A stretch of DNA of 64,000 nt from positions 1 through 64,000 of the forward strand of contig JAEZEZ010000035.1 of NCBI GenBank assembly GCA_023432855.1, in the 5' to 3' direction. This DNA comes from Pseudomonadota bacterium. Lineage in GTDB: Bacteria; Pseudomonadota; Alphaproteobacteria; Caulobacterales; Caulobacteraceae. The translations under genes were made by a program, and so were the position numbers. Every line of letters starts with the position of its first letter. The first letter of the stretch is position 1. Shown piece after piece: positions 47,608 to 57,024 of this stretch. Under the pieces are notes generated by a model that was given only the letters and a program-made list of their open reading frames with translations, did no database searches and was not told where the DNA came from.

Positions 47608-47638
47608 TAAAATTTTCAGGTCCGAGGGCCAGCGTCTC

Positions 47639-48229
47639 ATGTTCACCGGCATCGTCACCGACATCGGCCGCGTCCGCGATGTGCGGCAGACCGAGCGTGA
47701 TCGCCGCTACGAGATCGAAACCGCCTGGGACACGGCCGGCATCGACCTGGGCGCCTCGATCAGCCATGCGGGATGCTGCCTGACGGTCACCGAAAAGGGG
47801 CCGGGCTGGTTCGCGGTCGAGGTGTCGGGCGAAACCCTGTCCAAGACCACGCTGGGCCGCTGGCAGGCCGGCGACGGCGTCAATCTGGAACGTGCGGCGC
47901 GTCTGGGCGACGAGATGGGCGGCCATGTCGTGTCCGGCCACGTCGACGGCCTGGGCCGCATCGTCTCGATCACGCCCGAGGGCGGGTCCCACCGTATCGA
48001 GGTCGAGGCGCCTGCGCCGCTGCATCGCTATATTGCGGCCAAGGGGTCCATCACCGTCGATGGGGTCTCGCTGACGGTGAACGCGGTGGAGGGTCAGACC
48101 TTCTCTCTGAACATCATCCCTCACACCTGGCAGGTGACGACGCTGGGGCGGCTGAAGGCCGGCGACACCGTCAATCTGGAAATCGACATGCTGGCGCGTT
48201 ACCTCGCGCGGTGGCAGGAGACGGCATGA
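47639..48229 (+). CDS. ribE: Riboflavin synthase alpha chain
   Basis: The 196-aa enzyme dismutates 6,7-dimethyl-8-ribityllumazine to riboflavin. Two related beta-barrel halves are visible: MFTGIVTDIGRVRDV at the N-terminus with SHAGCCLTVTE, and GHVVSGHVDGLGRI at about residue 101 with GVSLTVNAVEG later. The ATG at 47639 gives the conserved MFTGI start. Its stop overlaps the ATG of the next gene (ATGA). Confidence 0.95.
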   Translation: MFTGIVTDIGRVRDVRQTERDRRYEIETAWDTAGIDLGASISHAGCCLTVTEKGPGWFAVEVSGETLSKTTLGRWQAGDGVNLERAARLGDEMGGHVVSGHVDGLGRIVSITPEGGSHRIEVEAPAPLHRYIAAKGSITVDGVSLTVNAVEGQTFSLNIIPHTWQVTTLGRLKAGDTVNLEIDMLARYLARWQETA

Positions 48230-49362
48230 TGCAACTGGCCGCGAACATGAACGACAGCCCGATCAGTCCCATCGAGGACATTCTTGAGGACGCCCGCAAC
48301 GGCCGCCCCTACATCCTGGTGGACGCCGAGGACCGCGAGAACGAGGGGGACATCATCATCCCGGCCCAGTTCGCGACGCCGGACCAGATCAACTTCATGA
48401 TCCGCCAGGCGCGCGGCCTGGTCTGCCTGGCCATGACGGCCGAGCGGGCGCGCCAGCTGCGCCTGCCGCCGATGGCCGCCGACAATCGCGAGAGCATGAA
48501 GACCGCCTTCACCGTCTCGATCGAGGCCAAGGACGGGGTGACGACCGGGATCTCGGCGGCCGACCGGGCCCGCACGATCCATGTGGCGACCGATGCGACC
48601 AAGGGCATGGACGACATCGTGTCGCCTGGACACATCTTCCCGCTGGTGGCGCGCGACGGCGGCGTTCTGGTCCGCGCGGGTCATACCGAAGCGGCTGTCG
48701 ATATCAGCCGCATGGCGGGCCTGACGCCGGCCGGAGTGATCTGCGAGATCATCAAGGACGACGGCGAGATGGCGCGGATGCCCGACCTGATCGCCTTCGC
48801 CCAGTTGCACGGGCTGAAGATCGGCACCATCGCCGACCTGATCGCGTATCGCCGGCGCACCGAGCGGTTCGTCGAGCGCATCATGGACACCCCGTTCGAG
48901 AGCGTGCACGGCGGCCCGTTCCGCCTGATGCTCTACAAGAACACGATCGAGGGCGCCGAGCATGTCGCCCTGGTCAAGGGCAGGATCGACCCCGGAAAGC
49001 CGACGCTGGTGCGGATGCACCAGGTTGATTTCGCCTGCGACCTGCTGGGTCATGTCGAGGCGCGCCAGGACTATGTGCCCAACGCGTTGAAGCAGGTCAC
49101 GGACCACGATGGCGCGGGGGTCGTCGTCTTCCTTCGCGATCCGTCCCTGACCTCGCTGGCCGAGCGTCTGGCCGGGGCGGACAAGCCTGCTGCGGTCGAC
49201 CGCTCGCTGCGCGCCTACGGCGTCGGAGCCCAGATCCTGCTGGACCTTGGTGTCCGCGATATGATCGTTATGAGTTCGACGCGGCCCGAGCCGACGGCGC
49301 TTGAAGGCTACGGCCTGCGCATCGTCGGTTGGCGCGACATGGATGGAGAAGACCAGGCGTGA
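48226..49362 (+). CDS. 3,4-dihydroxy-2-butanone-4-phosphate synthase with degenerate GTP cyclohydrolase II domain (RibBX type)
   Basis: The 378-aa protein has an intact N-terminal DHBP synthase domain (residues about 15-210): [28 protein letters not shown] and [24 protein letters not shown]. The C-terminal half aligns with RibA, but the three zinc cysteines (ECLTGD...RCDCG in active enzymes) are replaced by [19 protein letters not shown], and the HRQEGRNIGLLNK stretch is replaced. It therefore probably lacks cyclohydrolase activity, like the RibBX proteins of other Proteobacteria. The start ATG overlaps ribE. Confidence 0.88.
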   Translation: MMQLAANMNDSPISPIEDILEDARNGRPYILVDAEDRENEGDIIIPAQFATPDQINFMIRQARGLVCLAMTAERARQLRLPPMAADNRESMKTAFTVSIEAKDGVTTGISAADRARTIHVATDATKGMDDIVSPGHIFPLVARDGGVLVRAGHTEAAVDISRMAGLTPAGVICEIIKDDGEMARMPDLIAFAQLHGLKIGTIADLIAYRRRTERFVERIMDTPFESVHGGPFRLMLYKNTIEGAEHVALVKGRIDPGKPTLVRMHQVDFACDLLGHVEARQDYVPNALKQVTDHDGAGVVVFLRDPSLTSLAERLAGADKPAAVDRSLRAYGVGAQILLDLGVRDMIVMSSTRPEPTALEGYGLRIVGWRDMDGEDQA

Positions 49363-49820
49363 CCGACGCACCCCGTATTCTGATCGTCGAGGCCCGCTTC
49401 TACGATGAACTGGCCGACGCCCTTCTGGAAGGCGCCAAGGAGACCTTGAAGGCGCGCGGCGCGGACTTCGACGTCATCACCGTGCCCGGCGCGCTGGAAG
49501 TGCCGCCCGCCATCGCCATGGCCGAGGAGGCCGGCCGCTTCCCGACCGCTCCGCGTTACGACGGCTACGTCGCGTTGGGGACCGTGATCCGGGGCGAGAC
49601 CTATCATTTCGAAATCGTTTCGGATCAGTCGGCCGCGGGCATCATGGCGCTGGGCGTCAAGGGTCTGGCGATCGGCAACGGCATCCTGACGACCGAGGAC
49701 GAGGACCAGGCCTGGTATCGGGCGCGGCTTTCAGAAGGGGATAAGGGCGGCGGCGCGGCGAAAGCCTGCCTCGACCTCATTGCATTGAAGAAGCGGTTGC
49801 GCGTAGGCGTCAGCGCATGA
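49359..49820 (+). CDS. ribH: 6,7-dimethyl-8-ribityllumazine synthase
   Basis: The 153-aa enzyme condenses 5-amino-6-ribitylaminouracil with 3,4-dihydroxy-2-butanone 4-phosphate. The catalytic histidine is H83 in [16 protein letters not shown], and [10 protein letters not shown] near residue 43 binds the substrate. It starts at the GTG in a GTGA overlap with the preceding gene and ends in an ATGA overlap with nusB, so ribE-ribBX-ribH-nusB is one coupled unit. Confidence 0.95.
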   Translation: MTDAPRILIVEARFYDELADALLEGAKETLKARGADFDVITVPGALEVPPAIAMAEEAGRFPTAPRYDGYVALGTVIRGETYHFEIVSDQSAAGIMALGVKGLAIGNGILTTEDEDQAWYRARLSEGDKGGGAAKACLDLIALKKRLRVGVSA

Positions 49821-50341
49821 CTGAACCAAACAGCGTCAAAGCGGTCCTCGAACAACTGGCCGAGGCCGAAAAGCAGCGGGCCGAACCCAGCCTGAGCTCC
49901 AGGCAGCGCCGCGCCCGCACCGTGTCCCGCCTGGCGGCCGTCCAGGCCCTGTACCAGATGGAGCTTGCAGGCGAGGGCGTGGAGACGGTGATCACCGAGT
50001 TCTCCAACTTCCGCTTCGACGCCGACATCGAAGGCGAGGCCCTGGCTGAAGCCGACGAAGCCTATTTCGCCGACATCGTGCGCGGCGTGATCGAAAGCCA
50101 GCGCGATCTGGACGCCGCCATCAAGGCGCGCCTGGCTTCGAACTGGCGGCTGGAGCGCCTGGACGCGACCCTGCGCGCCCTCCTGCGTTCGGGCGCCTGG
50201 GAGTTGATCAAACACCCCGAGACGCCGCGTGAAGTGGTGATCGACGAATACGTCGAACTGGCCAAGGCCTTCTTCGACGACGCCGAGGCCCGCTTCGTCA
50301 ACGCCGCCCTGGACGGCGTGGCGAAAGACGCGCGAGCCTGA
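49817..50341 (+). CDS. nusB: Transcription antitermination factor NusB
   Basis: The 174-aa RNA-binding protein joins NusE(S10) on boxA RNA of rRNA operons. Residues 1-34 are an extra N-terminal tail; the conserved fold starts at [19 protein letters not shown] and ends [39 protein letters not shown]. Its start overlaps ribH (ATGA) and its stop overlaps thiL by one base (TGATG). Confidence 0.95.
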   Translation: MTEPNSVKAVLEQLAEAEKQRAEPSLSSRQRRARTVSRLAAVQALYQMELAGEGVETVITEFSNFRFDADIEGEALAEADEAYFADIVRGVIESQRDLDAAIKARLASNWRLERLDATLRALLRSGAWELIKHPETPREVVIDEYVELAKAFFDDAEARFVNAALDGVAKDARA

Positions 50342-51330
50342 TGCCGGCGCTCGACGTCGCGGGAGAATTCGAGACGATCGAGCGGCTGCTTAAGCCCCTG
50401 GCTCATCCCGAGTGGGGAAGGGGCCTCGTTGACGACGTGGCGGTGCTGCCGTCCCGGCCCGGCTACGATCTGGTCTTGACCAAGGACGCCCTGGTCGAGG
50501 GCGTCCACTTCCTGCCCGATGATCCGCTGGACACGGTCGCCAGGAAGCTTTTGCGGGTGAACCTGTCGGATCTGGCCTCCAAGGGCGCCGAGCCCTTCGG
50601 CTATCTTCTGGCCTGTCACTGGTCTGAACGCTGCGGCTGGCCCGAGCGTGAAGCCTTCGCCGCCGGCCTTGCCGCCGATCAGGCCGAGTTCGGCGTCCAC
50701 CTGCTGGGCGGCGACACGGTGCGAACGCCGGGACCTGCATCCTTTTCGCTGACGGCCCTGGGCTGGGCGCCCAGCGGCCGCGCCGTCTCGCGCGCGGGCG
50801 CCCAGGCCGGAGACGCTGTCTTCGTCACCGGCGTAATCGGCGACGGCGTGCTGGGCCTGCGCGCCGCGCGAGGCGAGGTGTCGCTGGCTGACGATCGCAT
50901 TGCTGCACTGGTCGCCCATTACCGGACGCCCATGCCTCGGCTCGATTTCGCCGATGTGGTGCGCGACTATGCGACGGCGTCCGTGGACGTGTCCGACGGT
51001 CTTGTCGCCGATCTGTGCCATGTCGCGCAGGCCAGCAACGTCGCCTTGACCCTGAACCTCAATGTCCTACCGCTGTCGTCGGCCGCGAACGCCTGGTTCG
51101 CGGACCGGGTCGATCCGCAGCTTTCGCTCGAGGATCTGGCGACTGGGGGGGACGACTACGAGATCGCCTTTACCGCCCATCCGCGCCACGAGGCGGCGCT
51201 CCGCCAGGAGGCGGAGAAGCGTCTGCTGCGCCTCACCCGGATCGGCGAGGTCAGCGCCGGCGACGGCCTCACCGTCACCTACGACGGGGCGGCCATTCCC
51301 TTGCTCAAGGGCGGCTGGACCCACGGCTGA
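50341..51330 (+). CDS. thiL: Thiamine-monophosphate kinase
   Basis: The 329-aa enzyme phosphorylates thiamine monophosphate to thiamine diphosphate. Metal-binding residues include the aspartate pair in GLVDDVAVLPSRPGYDLVLTKDALVEGVHF (about D30-D31) and later SVDVSDGLVADLCHVAQAS and GGDDYEIAFTAHP. The nusB-thiL pairing is conserved across Proteobacteria. It starts within a TGATG overlap. Confidence 0.95.
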   Translation: MPALDVAGEFETIERLLKPLAHPEWGRGLVDDVAVLPSRPGYDLVLTKDALVEGVHFLPDDPLDTVARKLLRVNLSDLASKGAEPFGYLLACHWSERCGWPEREAFAAGLAADQAEFGVHLLGGDTVRTPGPASFSLTALGWAPSGRAVSRAGAQAGDAVFVTGVIGDGVLGLRAARGEVSLADDRIAALVAHYRTPMPRLDFADVVRDYATASVDVSDGLVADLCHVAQASNVALTLNLNVLPLSSAANAWFADRVDPQLSLEDLATGGDDYEIAFTAHPRHEAALRQEAEKRLLRLTRIGEVSAGDGLTVTYDGAAIPLLKGGWTHG

Positions 51331-51372
51331 CGCGGCAATGGAATCCTAACCCGCGCCGGCTATGGCTCGGGC

Positions 51373-51798
51373 ATGGATCGCAGAACCCTGATCATGGCCG
51401 GAACGGTCGCAGTCGCCGCCGCGACCTCGGCCAGGGCGTCCTCCAGCGACAAGCCCGCCGCTCCGCTGGCCCTGAGCATCGCCGGCCTCGGCCTGCCGGT
51501 GATCGACGGCGGGCGGCTGCGCAACTACGTCTTCGTGTCGCTCAGGCTGATGCTCGGCTCCGGAAAGACGATCGAGCAGATGCGTCCCAAGGAAGCCTAT
51601 TTCCGCGACGCCCTGGTGAAGGCGGCCCACCGCACGCCCTTCACCGTCCCTGGCGACTGGACCCGGTTGAATGAACAGGCGCTGTCCGCCGCCATGGTCT
51701 CGGCCGCCAACGCCATCGCCGGTCGCGGTTCGGTCACGCGCGTCGAGGTCGTCGCTCAAAACCCGCGCCGTCGCACGGGCATGCCGACCGGACGCTGA
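51373..51798 (+). CDS. Hypothetical exported protein with Tat-like signal
   Basis: This 141-aa protein starts MDRRTLIMAGTVAVAAATSARA, a twin-arginine-type leader with a modest hydrophobic core. The mature part includes LPVIDGGRLRNYVFVSLRLMLGSGKTIEQMRPKEAYFRDALVKAAHRTPFTVPGDWTRLN, a pattern I associate with conserved caulobacterial Tat-pathway signal proteins of unknown role. It follows thiL by 42 bases and may be transcribed with it. I cannot assign a function. Confidence 0.68.
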   Translation: MDRRTLIMAGTVAVAAATSARASSSDKPAAPLALSIAGLGLPVIDGGRLRNYVFVSLRLMLGSGKTIEQMRPKEAYFRDALVKAAHRTPFTVPGDWTRLNEQALSAAMVSAANAIAGRGSVTRVEVVAQNPRRRTGMPTGR

Positions 51799-51976
51799 CG
51801 GTTCTCGTTCCGATCACGGTTGCGTCACCCGAGTGTGCGTGACACGCTCAGCCTGCAAATCCCAAGGGGCGCAATGACGCGTCCGCCGCGTGCGGGGGGA
51901 CCGGAAGGCGGATAGAGGCGACAACGCCCACCGCGCCAAGGCCTGTGCGCCTGTTTGCAAGGGCATGGAAACGCCA

Positions 51977-54103
51977 ATGACGACTCATCTTACGCTGGCC
52001 TTCGCGGCCGGTGTTCTGGCTGTGCTGTATGGCGCGATCCAGACCGCCGCCTTGATGAAGGCGAGCACCGGCAATGACAAGATGCGAGAGATCGCCGCCG
52101 CGATCCAGGAAGGCGCCTCCGCCTATCTGAAGCGGCAATATATGACGATCGGCATGGTCGGGATCGTGATCCTGATCGCGGCCTACTTCCTTATCGGGCC
52201 TTATGCGGCCATCGGGTTCCTGATCGGCGCGGTCCTTTCCGGGGCGGCCGGTTACGCCGGCATGCTGATCTCGGTCCGGGCCAATGTGCGCACGGCGCAG
52301 GCGGCGTCCGAGGGTCTGGCCAAGGGGCTGAACCTGGCGTTCCGCTCGGGCGCCATCACCGGCATGTTCGTGGCGGGCGGCGCCCTGATCGGGGTGTCGG
52401 GCTATTACATCGTCCTGACGCATCACCTGGGGCTGGCTTCCACCAGCCGCGAGGTCATCGACGGACTGGTGGCGCTGGGCTTCGGCGCTTCGCTGATCTC
52501 CATCTTCGCGCGTCTGGGCGGCGGCATCTTCACCAAAGGCGCCGACGTGGGCGGCGACATGGTGGGGAAGGTCGAGGCGGGCATCCCCGAGGACGACCCC
52601 CGGAACGCTGCGACCATCGCCGACAATGTGGGCGACAACGTCGGCGACTGCGCCGGCATGGCCGCCGACCTGTTCGAAACCTACGCGGTGACCACGGTCG
52701 CCACCATGGTGCTGGCGGCGATCTTCTTCACCGGCGCCTCCGCGGTGGCCATGATGCTCCTGCCGCTCGCCATCTGCGCGGTCTGCATCCTGACCTCCAT
52801 CGTCGGCACCTTCTTCGTCAGCATGGGCAAGAAGAAGAACATCATGGGCGCCCTCTACAAGGGCCTCATCGTCACCGGCGTGCTGTCGCTGATCGCGATC
52901 TACTTCGTCATCCAGCAGGTCGTGCCGGGCGACGTCACCACCATCGACGGCCTGACGATCAGCCCCATGGCGCTGTTCTGGTCCGGCGTCGTGGGCCTGC
53001 TGGTGACGACCGCGATTGTGGTCATCACCGAGTACTACACCGGAACGAACTACCGGCCGGTCCAGTCGGTGGCCAAGGCCTCCGAGGCCGGCCACGGCAC
53101 CAACGTCATCCAGGGCCTGGCCGTCTCGCTGGAGTCGACCGCCCTGCCTGCGCTGACGATCATCGTCGGCATCGTCGCCACCTATCAACTGGCGGGCCTC
53201 TTCGGCATCGCCATCGCCACCACCACCATGCTGGCGCTGGCCGGGATGATCGTGGCGCTCGACGCCTTCGGCCCGGTGACTGACAACGCCGGCGGCATCG
53301 CCGAAATGGCGGGCCTGCCGTCGGAAGTCCGGGTCTCCACCGACGCGCTCGACGCCGTCGGCAACACCACCAAGGCCGTGACCAAGGGCTACGCCATCGG
53401 TTCGGCCGGCCTGGGCGCCCTCGTGCTCTTCGCCGCCTACACCCAGGACCTGCGCTACTTCGCGACCAACGCGGAGCCGGGCTCGTTCTTCGACGGCCTT
53501 GGCGCGGTCGCCTTCGACCTGTCCAACCCGTACGTGGTGGTCGGCCTGCTGTTCGGCGGCCTGCTGCCGTTCCTGTTCGGCGGCATGTCGATGATGGCCG
53601 TCGGCCGTGCGGCTGAGTCGGTCGTCGAGGAGGTTCGCCGCCAGTTCCGCGAAATCCCGGGGATCATGGAGTTCAAGGCCAAGCCTGAATACGGCAAGGC
53701 CGTGGACATCCTGACCAAGTCCGCGATCCGCGAAATGATCGTGCCGAGCCTGCTTCCGGTGCTGTCGCCGATCGTGCTGTTCGCGGTCATCCTGGCCATC
53801 TCGACCAAGGCCGACGCCTTCGCGGCCCTGGGCGCCATGCTCATGGGCGTGATCGTCACCGGCCTGTTCGTCGCGGTCTCCATGACCTCCGGCGGCGGCG
53901 CCTGGGACAATGCCAAGAAGTACATCGAGGACGGCAACTACGGCGGCAAGGGCTCCGAAGCCCACAAGGCCGCGGTCACCGGCGACACCGTGGGCGATCC
54001 CTACAAGGACACCGCGGGCCCGGCCGTGAACCCGATGATCAAGATCACCAACATCGTCGCCCTGCTGCTGCTGGCGGTGCTGGCGGGCGGCCGGATCGGC
54101 TGA
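51977..54103 (+). CDS. hppA: Membrane-bound H+-translocating inorganic pyrophosphatase (K+-independent type)
   Basis: The 708-aa protein has about 16 membrane helices and couples pyrophosphate hydrolysis to proton export. The substrate-binding region [23 protein letters not shown] is at residues 188-210, followed by [22 protein letters not shown]. The determinant GNTTKAVT places a lysine at K466 and threonine at T469, diagnostic of K+-independent H+-PPases. I start at the ATG at 51977; an ATG at 51965 adds four residues. Leucine codon usage changes part-way through the gene (see findings). Terminators follow. Confidence 0.95.
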   Translation: MTTHLTLAFAAGVLAVLYGAIQTAALMKASTGNDKMREIAAAIQEGASAYLKRQYMTIGMVGIVILIAAYFLIGPYAAIGFLIGAVLSGAAGYAGMLISVRANVRTAQAASEGLAKGLNLAFRSGAITGMFVAGGALIGVSGYYIVLTHHLGLASTSREVIDGLVALGFGASLISIFARLGGGIFTKGADVGGDMVGKVEAGIPEDDPRNAATIADNVGDNVGDCAGMAADLFETYAVTTVATMVLAAIFFTGASAVAMMLLPLAICAVCILTSIVGTFFVSMGKKKNIMGALYKGLIVTGVLSLIAIYFVIQQVVPGDVTTIDGLTISPMALFWSGVVGLLVTTAIVVITEYYTGTNYRPVQSVAKASEAGHGTNVIQGLAVSLESTALPALTIIVGIVATYQLAGLFGIAIATTTMLALAGMIVALDAFGPVTDNAGGIAEMAGLPSEVRVSTDALDAVGNTTKAVTKGYAIGSAGLGALVLFAAYTQDLRYFATNAEPGSFFDGLGAVAFDLSNPYVVVGLLFGGLLPFLFGGMSMMAVGRAAESVVEEVRRQFREIPGIMEFKAKPEYGKAVDILTKSAIREMIVPSLLPVLSPIVLFAVILAISTKADAFAALGAMLMGVIVTGLFVAVSMTSGGGAWDNAKKYIEDGNYGGKGSEAHKAAVTGDTVGDPYKDTAGPAVNPMIKITNIVALLLLAVLAGGRIG

Positions 54104-54128
54104 TCCAGACCGAACCTGAAACTGAGGT

Positions 54129-54159
54129 GCCCCGGAGAACCCTCTCCGGGGCGCTTTTC
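54129..54159 (+). terminator. hppA: Intrinsic terminator of hppA
   Basis: A perfect 10-bp stem (GCCCCGGAGA / TCTCCGGGGC) with loop ACCC is followed by GCTTTTCT, 25 bases after hppA. The stem resembles those at 2010-2033 and 5484-5509. Confidence 0.85.
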
Positions 54160-54170
54160 TATCCCGCACG

Positions 54171-54205
54171 AAAAAGCCCCGCGGACGCTGGTCCGCGGGG
54201 CTTTT
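54171..54205. terminator. Bidirectional terminator between hppA and bamE
   Basis: A 15-bp perfect stem (AAAAGCCCCGCGGAC / GTCCGCGGGGCTTTT) with loop GCTG forms its own A- and T-tracts. It lies 19 bases after the end of the minus-strand bamE gene, which it most likely terminates, and gives hppA a second stop. Confidence 0.88.
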
Positions 54206-54224
54206 CGCAAAATGTCAGGCCTGA

Positions 54225-54695
54225 TCAGCGCGGGCGCTGGCCGGGATCGTCGTTCTGCGGCGGCAGTCCGCCCTGGCCGACGTTGCCGAGGAGCTGCTCG
54301 AGCACGGTCAGCTCGCGGCCGCGGGTCGGCGTCTCGCGGTCGCTGTAGTTGACGCGGCGCGCATCGGCGAGATCGAGGTTCTCGATCGAGGCCACCAGCT
54401 CGGTCGACGGGTCGAAGGTGACCACGGTCACGTCGCGCGAGGTCACCTTGGGGCGGTGATAGGTGTACTTCTCCGTCGTCTGGGACACGTAGTACCAGAT
54501 GTTCGGTTCGAAGGTGGACACGACGGACGGCGAGCCGAGCTTCGACAGGACGCTGGACTTGGAGTCCTCGCCGACCTTCACGTCGCGCGGGGCGGCGTCC
54601 ATCACCTGGAAGCCCTGGCGGGCCACGGTGGGGGCGCAGGCGCCGGCGCCGATCAGGGCTGCCGAGATGAGCGCGGCTTTCAGATACCGGTGCAT
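54225..54695 (-). CDS. bamE: Outer-membrane assembly lipoprotein BamE (SmpA/OmlA)
   Basis: The 156-aa lipoprotein has a leader with lipobox GAGAC and acylated C20. The BamE fold follows: VKVGEDSKSSVLSKLGSPSVVSTFEPNIWYYVSQTTEKY... with VVTFDPSTELVASIENLDL. It stabilises the Bam complex that inserts outer-membrane proteins. It diverges from the cbp3-like gene by about 80 bases, as in Caulobacter. Confidence 0.92.
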   Translation of the reverse strand: MHRYLKAALISAALIGAGACAPTVARQGFQVMDAAPRDVKVGEDSKSSVLSKLGSPSVVSTFEPNIWYYVSQTTEKYTYHRPKVTSRDVTVVTFDPSTELVASIENLDLADARRVNYSDRETPTRGRELTVLEQLLGNVGQGGLPPQNDDPGQRPR

Positions 54696-54777
54696 GGTTG
54701 CTCGCGATTGTTTCGGCCTTTGACCTAGCGTCCTGCGCCGATTAGTTCAACGGCGAGGCGGAAAAGGGGCGCCTGTG

Positions 54778-55311
54778 ATGCTGAAGAGTCTGTTCCGGCC
54801 CCGGCCCGCGAAAGCCGCAGGCCAGGCCCTCTACGCCGCCGCCGCCGCCCAGGCGCGCCGACCCGGCTTCTATCGGGAAATGGGCGTGCCTGACCGCATG
54901 GACACCCGTTTCGAACTCTACACCCTGCACGTCGCGCTCCTCCTGGAACGCCTGCGCGATCAGGGCGAGGAGGCCGAGGAAACGGCCCAGGAGACGCTCG
55001 ACGCGTATGCCCGGGCGCTGGACGACGTACTGCGCGATGTCGGCGTCGGCGACCTGTCGATGTCGAAGAAGATGAAGAAGCTGGCCGGGCTGATCCGCGG
55101 GCGGATCGCCTCGCTGCGCGACGCGTTGTCCGATGACGATCCTGCGGCGCTCGAGGGCCTGCTCGGGCGGACGGCGATGGCCGAGGCCGGCGAGGATGCT
55201 GATTCTGTGGCTCTGGCCGACTACGTCCGCCGCGCCCAGGCGTCGCTGGCAGCCCAGCCCCTGGGCGAGATCCTGAAGGCGTCGCCCGCCTGGCCGGAGG
55301 TAGTTCGATGA
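54778..55311 (+). CDS. Ubiquinol-cytochrome c chaperone family protein
   Basis: The 177-aa protein belongs to the Cbp3/ubiquinol-cytochrome c chaperone family (PF03981). ALYAAAAAQARRPGFYREMGVPDRMDTRFELYTLHVALLLERL is the conserved core. In mitochondria the homologue helps assemble cytochrome b; a role in cytochrome bc1 biogenesis is inferred here. I chose the ATG at 54778 over a GTG three bases earlier. The stop overlaps the yceD start (ATGA). Confidence 0.88.
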   Translation: MLKSLFRPRPAKAAGQALYAAAAAQARRPGFYREMGVPDRMDTRFELYTLHVALLLERLRDQGEEAEETAQETLDAYARALDDVLRDVGVGDLSMSKKMKKLAGLIRGRIASLRDALSDDDPAALEGLLGRTAMAEAGEDADSVALADYVRRAQASLAAQPLGEILKASPAWPEVVR

Positions 55312-55835
55312 ACGAGAGCCAAGCTGCAGCCTGGTCGGAACCTCTCCGCCTGGACCAGATCGGCAAGGGCGTCGTCCGCCGGATCTCTGCCTCGGAAGAA
55401 AGCCGCCGGCGGATCGCCGCGGAGCTCGACCTGGCTTCCCTCGACCGGTTGGATGCCGAGGTCGAGGTGCGCCCCTTTGGTGATTCCTGGGAGGTCTCCG
55501 GCCGCTTGTCCGCGGCGGCCGAGCAGACCTGCGGCGTTACGCTGGAACCGCTGCCGGTCGAGATCGACGCGAGGTTCGCCGTGCGTGTGGTGGCGGAAGC
55601 GCCTCCCGTCGAGGACGGTCCGCCCGTCGAGTTCGGTCTCGATTCTGAAGATCCCCCGGACGTGGCCGAAGATCGCGTCATAGACCTGGCCGCCTATGTG
55701 GTGGAGCATCTGGCGCTCGAGCTCGACCCGTTTCCCCGCAAGCCGGGCGTGGAGTTCGAGCCGCCCGCCGGGGAGGCCGAACCTTCCCCCTTCGCCGTTC
55801 TCGCCAAGCTGCGCCGCGACAAGGCGGACGATTGA
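55308..55835 (+). CDS. YceD family protein (DUF177)
   Basis: The 175-aa protein has the YceD pattern with WEVSGRLSAAAEQTCGVTLEPLPVEIDARFAVRVV, where the cysteine follows the strand, and a C-terminal FPRKPG-like segment. In many bacteria yceD precedes rpmF (L32) and links to plsX-fabH; here rpmF is absent and plsX follows after about 100 bases. Its partner or role in 23S rRNA processing is not settled. Confidence 0.9.
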   Translation: MNESQAAAWSEPLRLDQIGKGVVRRISASEESRRRIAAELDLASLDRLDAEVEVRPFGDSWEVSGRLSAAAEQTCGVTLEPLPVEIDARFAVRVVAEAPPVEDGPPVEFGLDSEDPPDVAEDRVIDLAAYVVEHLALELDPFPRKPGVEFEPPAGEAEPSPFAVLAKLRRDKADD

Positions 55836-55938
55836 CGCGCTTGCATCAGGCTGACGCAACGTTATCGTCCGCGCGCCTCGAGGAAGGCGCGTCCCGGACT
55901 GATGGAAGCGAGTCTTCCGCCGCACGCGCCAGGAGCCA

Positions 55939-57024
55939 TTGATCGTCTTGCCCGACCCCATCGTCATATCGATCGACGCCATGGGCGGTGACCACGGCCC
56001 CGCCGTGATTGCACCCTCGATCAGGCGGGCCGCCAAACGGCTCGAGGGGCGCGAGGTGCGCTACCTGCTGCACGGGGACGAGGCCCGCATCGCGCCGGCC
56101 CTCAAGCAGATCGGCGACGCCGCGGCCCTGTGCGAAATCCGGCATACCGACCAGGTCATCGCCATGAACGAGAAGCCCGCCGTCGCGCTTCGGCGCGGCA
56201 AGGGCTCCAGCCTGTGGAACGCGGTCGAGGCGGTGAAGACGGGCCAGGCCCAGGCCGCGGTCTCGGCCGGAAACACCGGCGCCCTGATGGCGGTCTCGAA
56301 GCTGCTGCTCCGCATGGCGGCGGCGGGGCTGGACCGGCCGGCGATCGTGGCCAGCTGGCCAACCCTGCGTGGCGTCACTGCGGTGCTCGACGTCGGCGCC
56401 AATGTCTCGAGCGATGCGGCGCAACTGGTCGAATTCGCCATCATGGGGGAGGCCTTCCACCAGGCGGTGCACGGCTCGACCAAGCCCAAGATCGGCCTGC
56501 TCAACGTCGGCTCGGAGGACGTGAAGGGCCATGAGGAGGTCCGCGAGGCCCAGAAGCTGCTGCGCGAGGGCGGCTTCGATTTCGACTACTACGGCTTCGT
56601 AGAGGGCGACGACATCGCCAAGGGGACCGTCGATGTCGTCGTCACCGACGGCTTCACCGGCAACATCGCCCTCAAGACCGCCGAAGGCACGGCCCGCTTC
56701 ATATCCACCCTGATGAAGGAGGCGCTGACCGCCGGGCCGCTGTCGCGCGTCGGCGCGACGCTCGCCTATCCCTCGCTGCGCCGGATGCGCGCGAAGATCG
56801 ATCCCAGTTCCGTCAATGGAGGGCCCCTGCTAGGGCTCAACGGCATCGTGGTGAAGAGCCACGGAGGCGCGGACGCCAAGGGTTTCGCCAACGCCATCAA
56901 GGTCGCCGCGGATCTCGCCGCCAGCGACTACGCCACCCGTATCGCCCGAAACCTGGCGCGTCTCGACGCCGCCATCCAGCAAGCGCCCGCGCCCGAAGGC
57001 GTCGCGGCGGAGACCGTCGAATGA
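55939..57024 (+). CDS. plsX: Phosphate acyltransferase PlsX
   Basis: The 361-aa enzyme converts acyl-ACP to acyl-phosphate at the membrane surface, starting phospholipid synthesis. [13 protein letters not shown] at the N-terminus, [19 protein letters not shown] near 110 and [19 protein letters not shown] near 235 are diagnostic. No ATG fits; the TTG at 55939 has AGGAG only 3 bases upstream, and a TTG at 55948 has it at 12 bases. Either gives a functional N-terminus. The stop overlaps the fabH start (ATGA). Confidence 0.95.
   Translation: MIVLPDPIVISIDAMGGDHGPAVIAPSIRRAAKRLEGREVRYLLHGDEARIAPALKQIGDAAALCEIRHTDQVIAMNEKPAVALRRGKGSSLWNAVEAVKTGQAQAAVSAGNTGALMAVSKLLLRMAAAGLDRPAIVASWPTLRGVTAVLDVGANVSSDAAQLVEFAIMGEAFHQAVHGSTKPKIGLLNVGSEDVKGHEEVREAQKLLREGGFDFDYYGFVEGDDIAKGTVDVVVTDGFTGNIALKTAEGTARFISTLMKEALTAGPLSRVGATLAYPSLRRMRAKIDPSSVNGGPLLGLNGIVVKSHGGADAKGFANAIKVAADLAASDYATRIARNLARLDAAIQQAPAPEGVAAETVE

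Noticed and set aside
47574..47638. FMN riboswitch before ribE
   Set aside because: The gap is 65 bases, about half the minimum for an RFN element, and the conserved helices are not visible.
48901..49362. RibBA read as a bifunctional enzyme with active GTP cyclohydrolase II
   Set aside because: The three zinc cysteines and the GTP-binding stretch are missing.
51848..54169. 773-aa minus-strand frame opposite hppA
   Set aside because: The hppA sequence is unmistakable on the plus strand; the antisense protein is His/Asp/Gly-rich with no domain.
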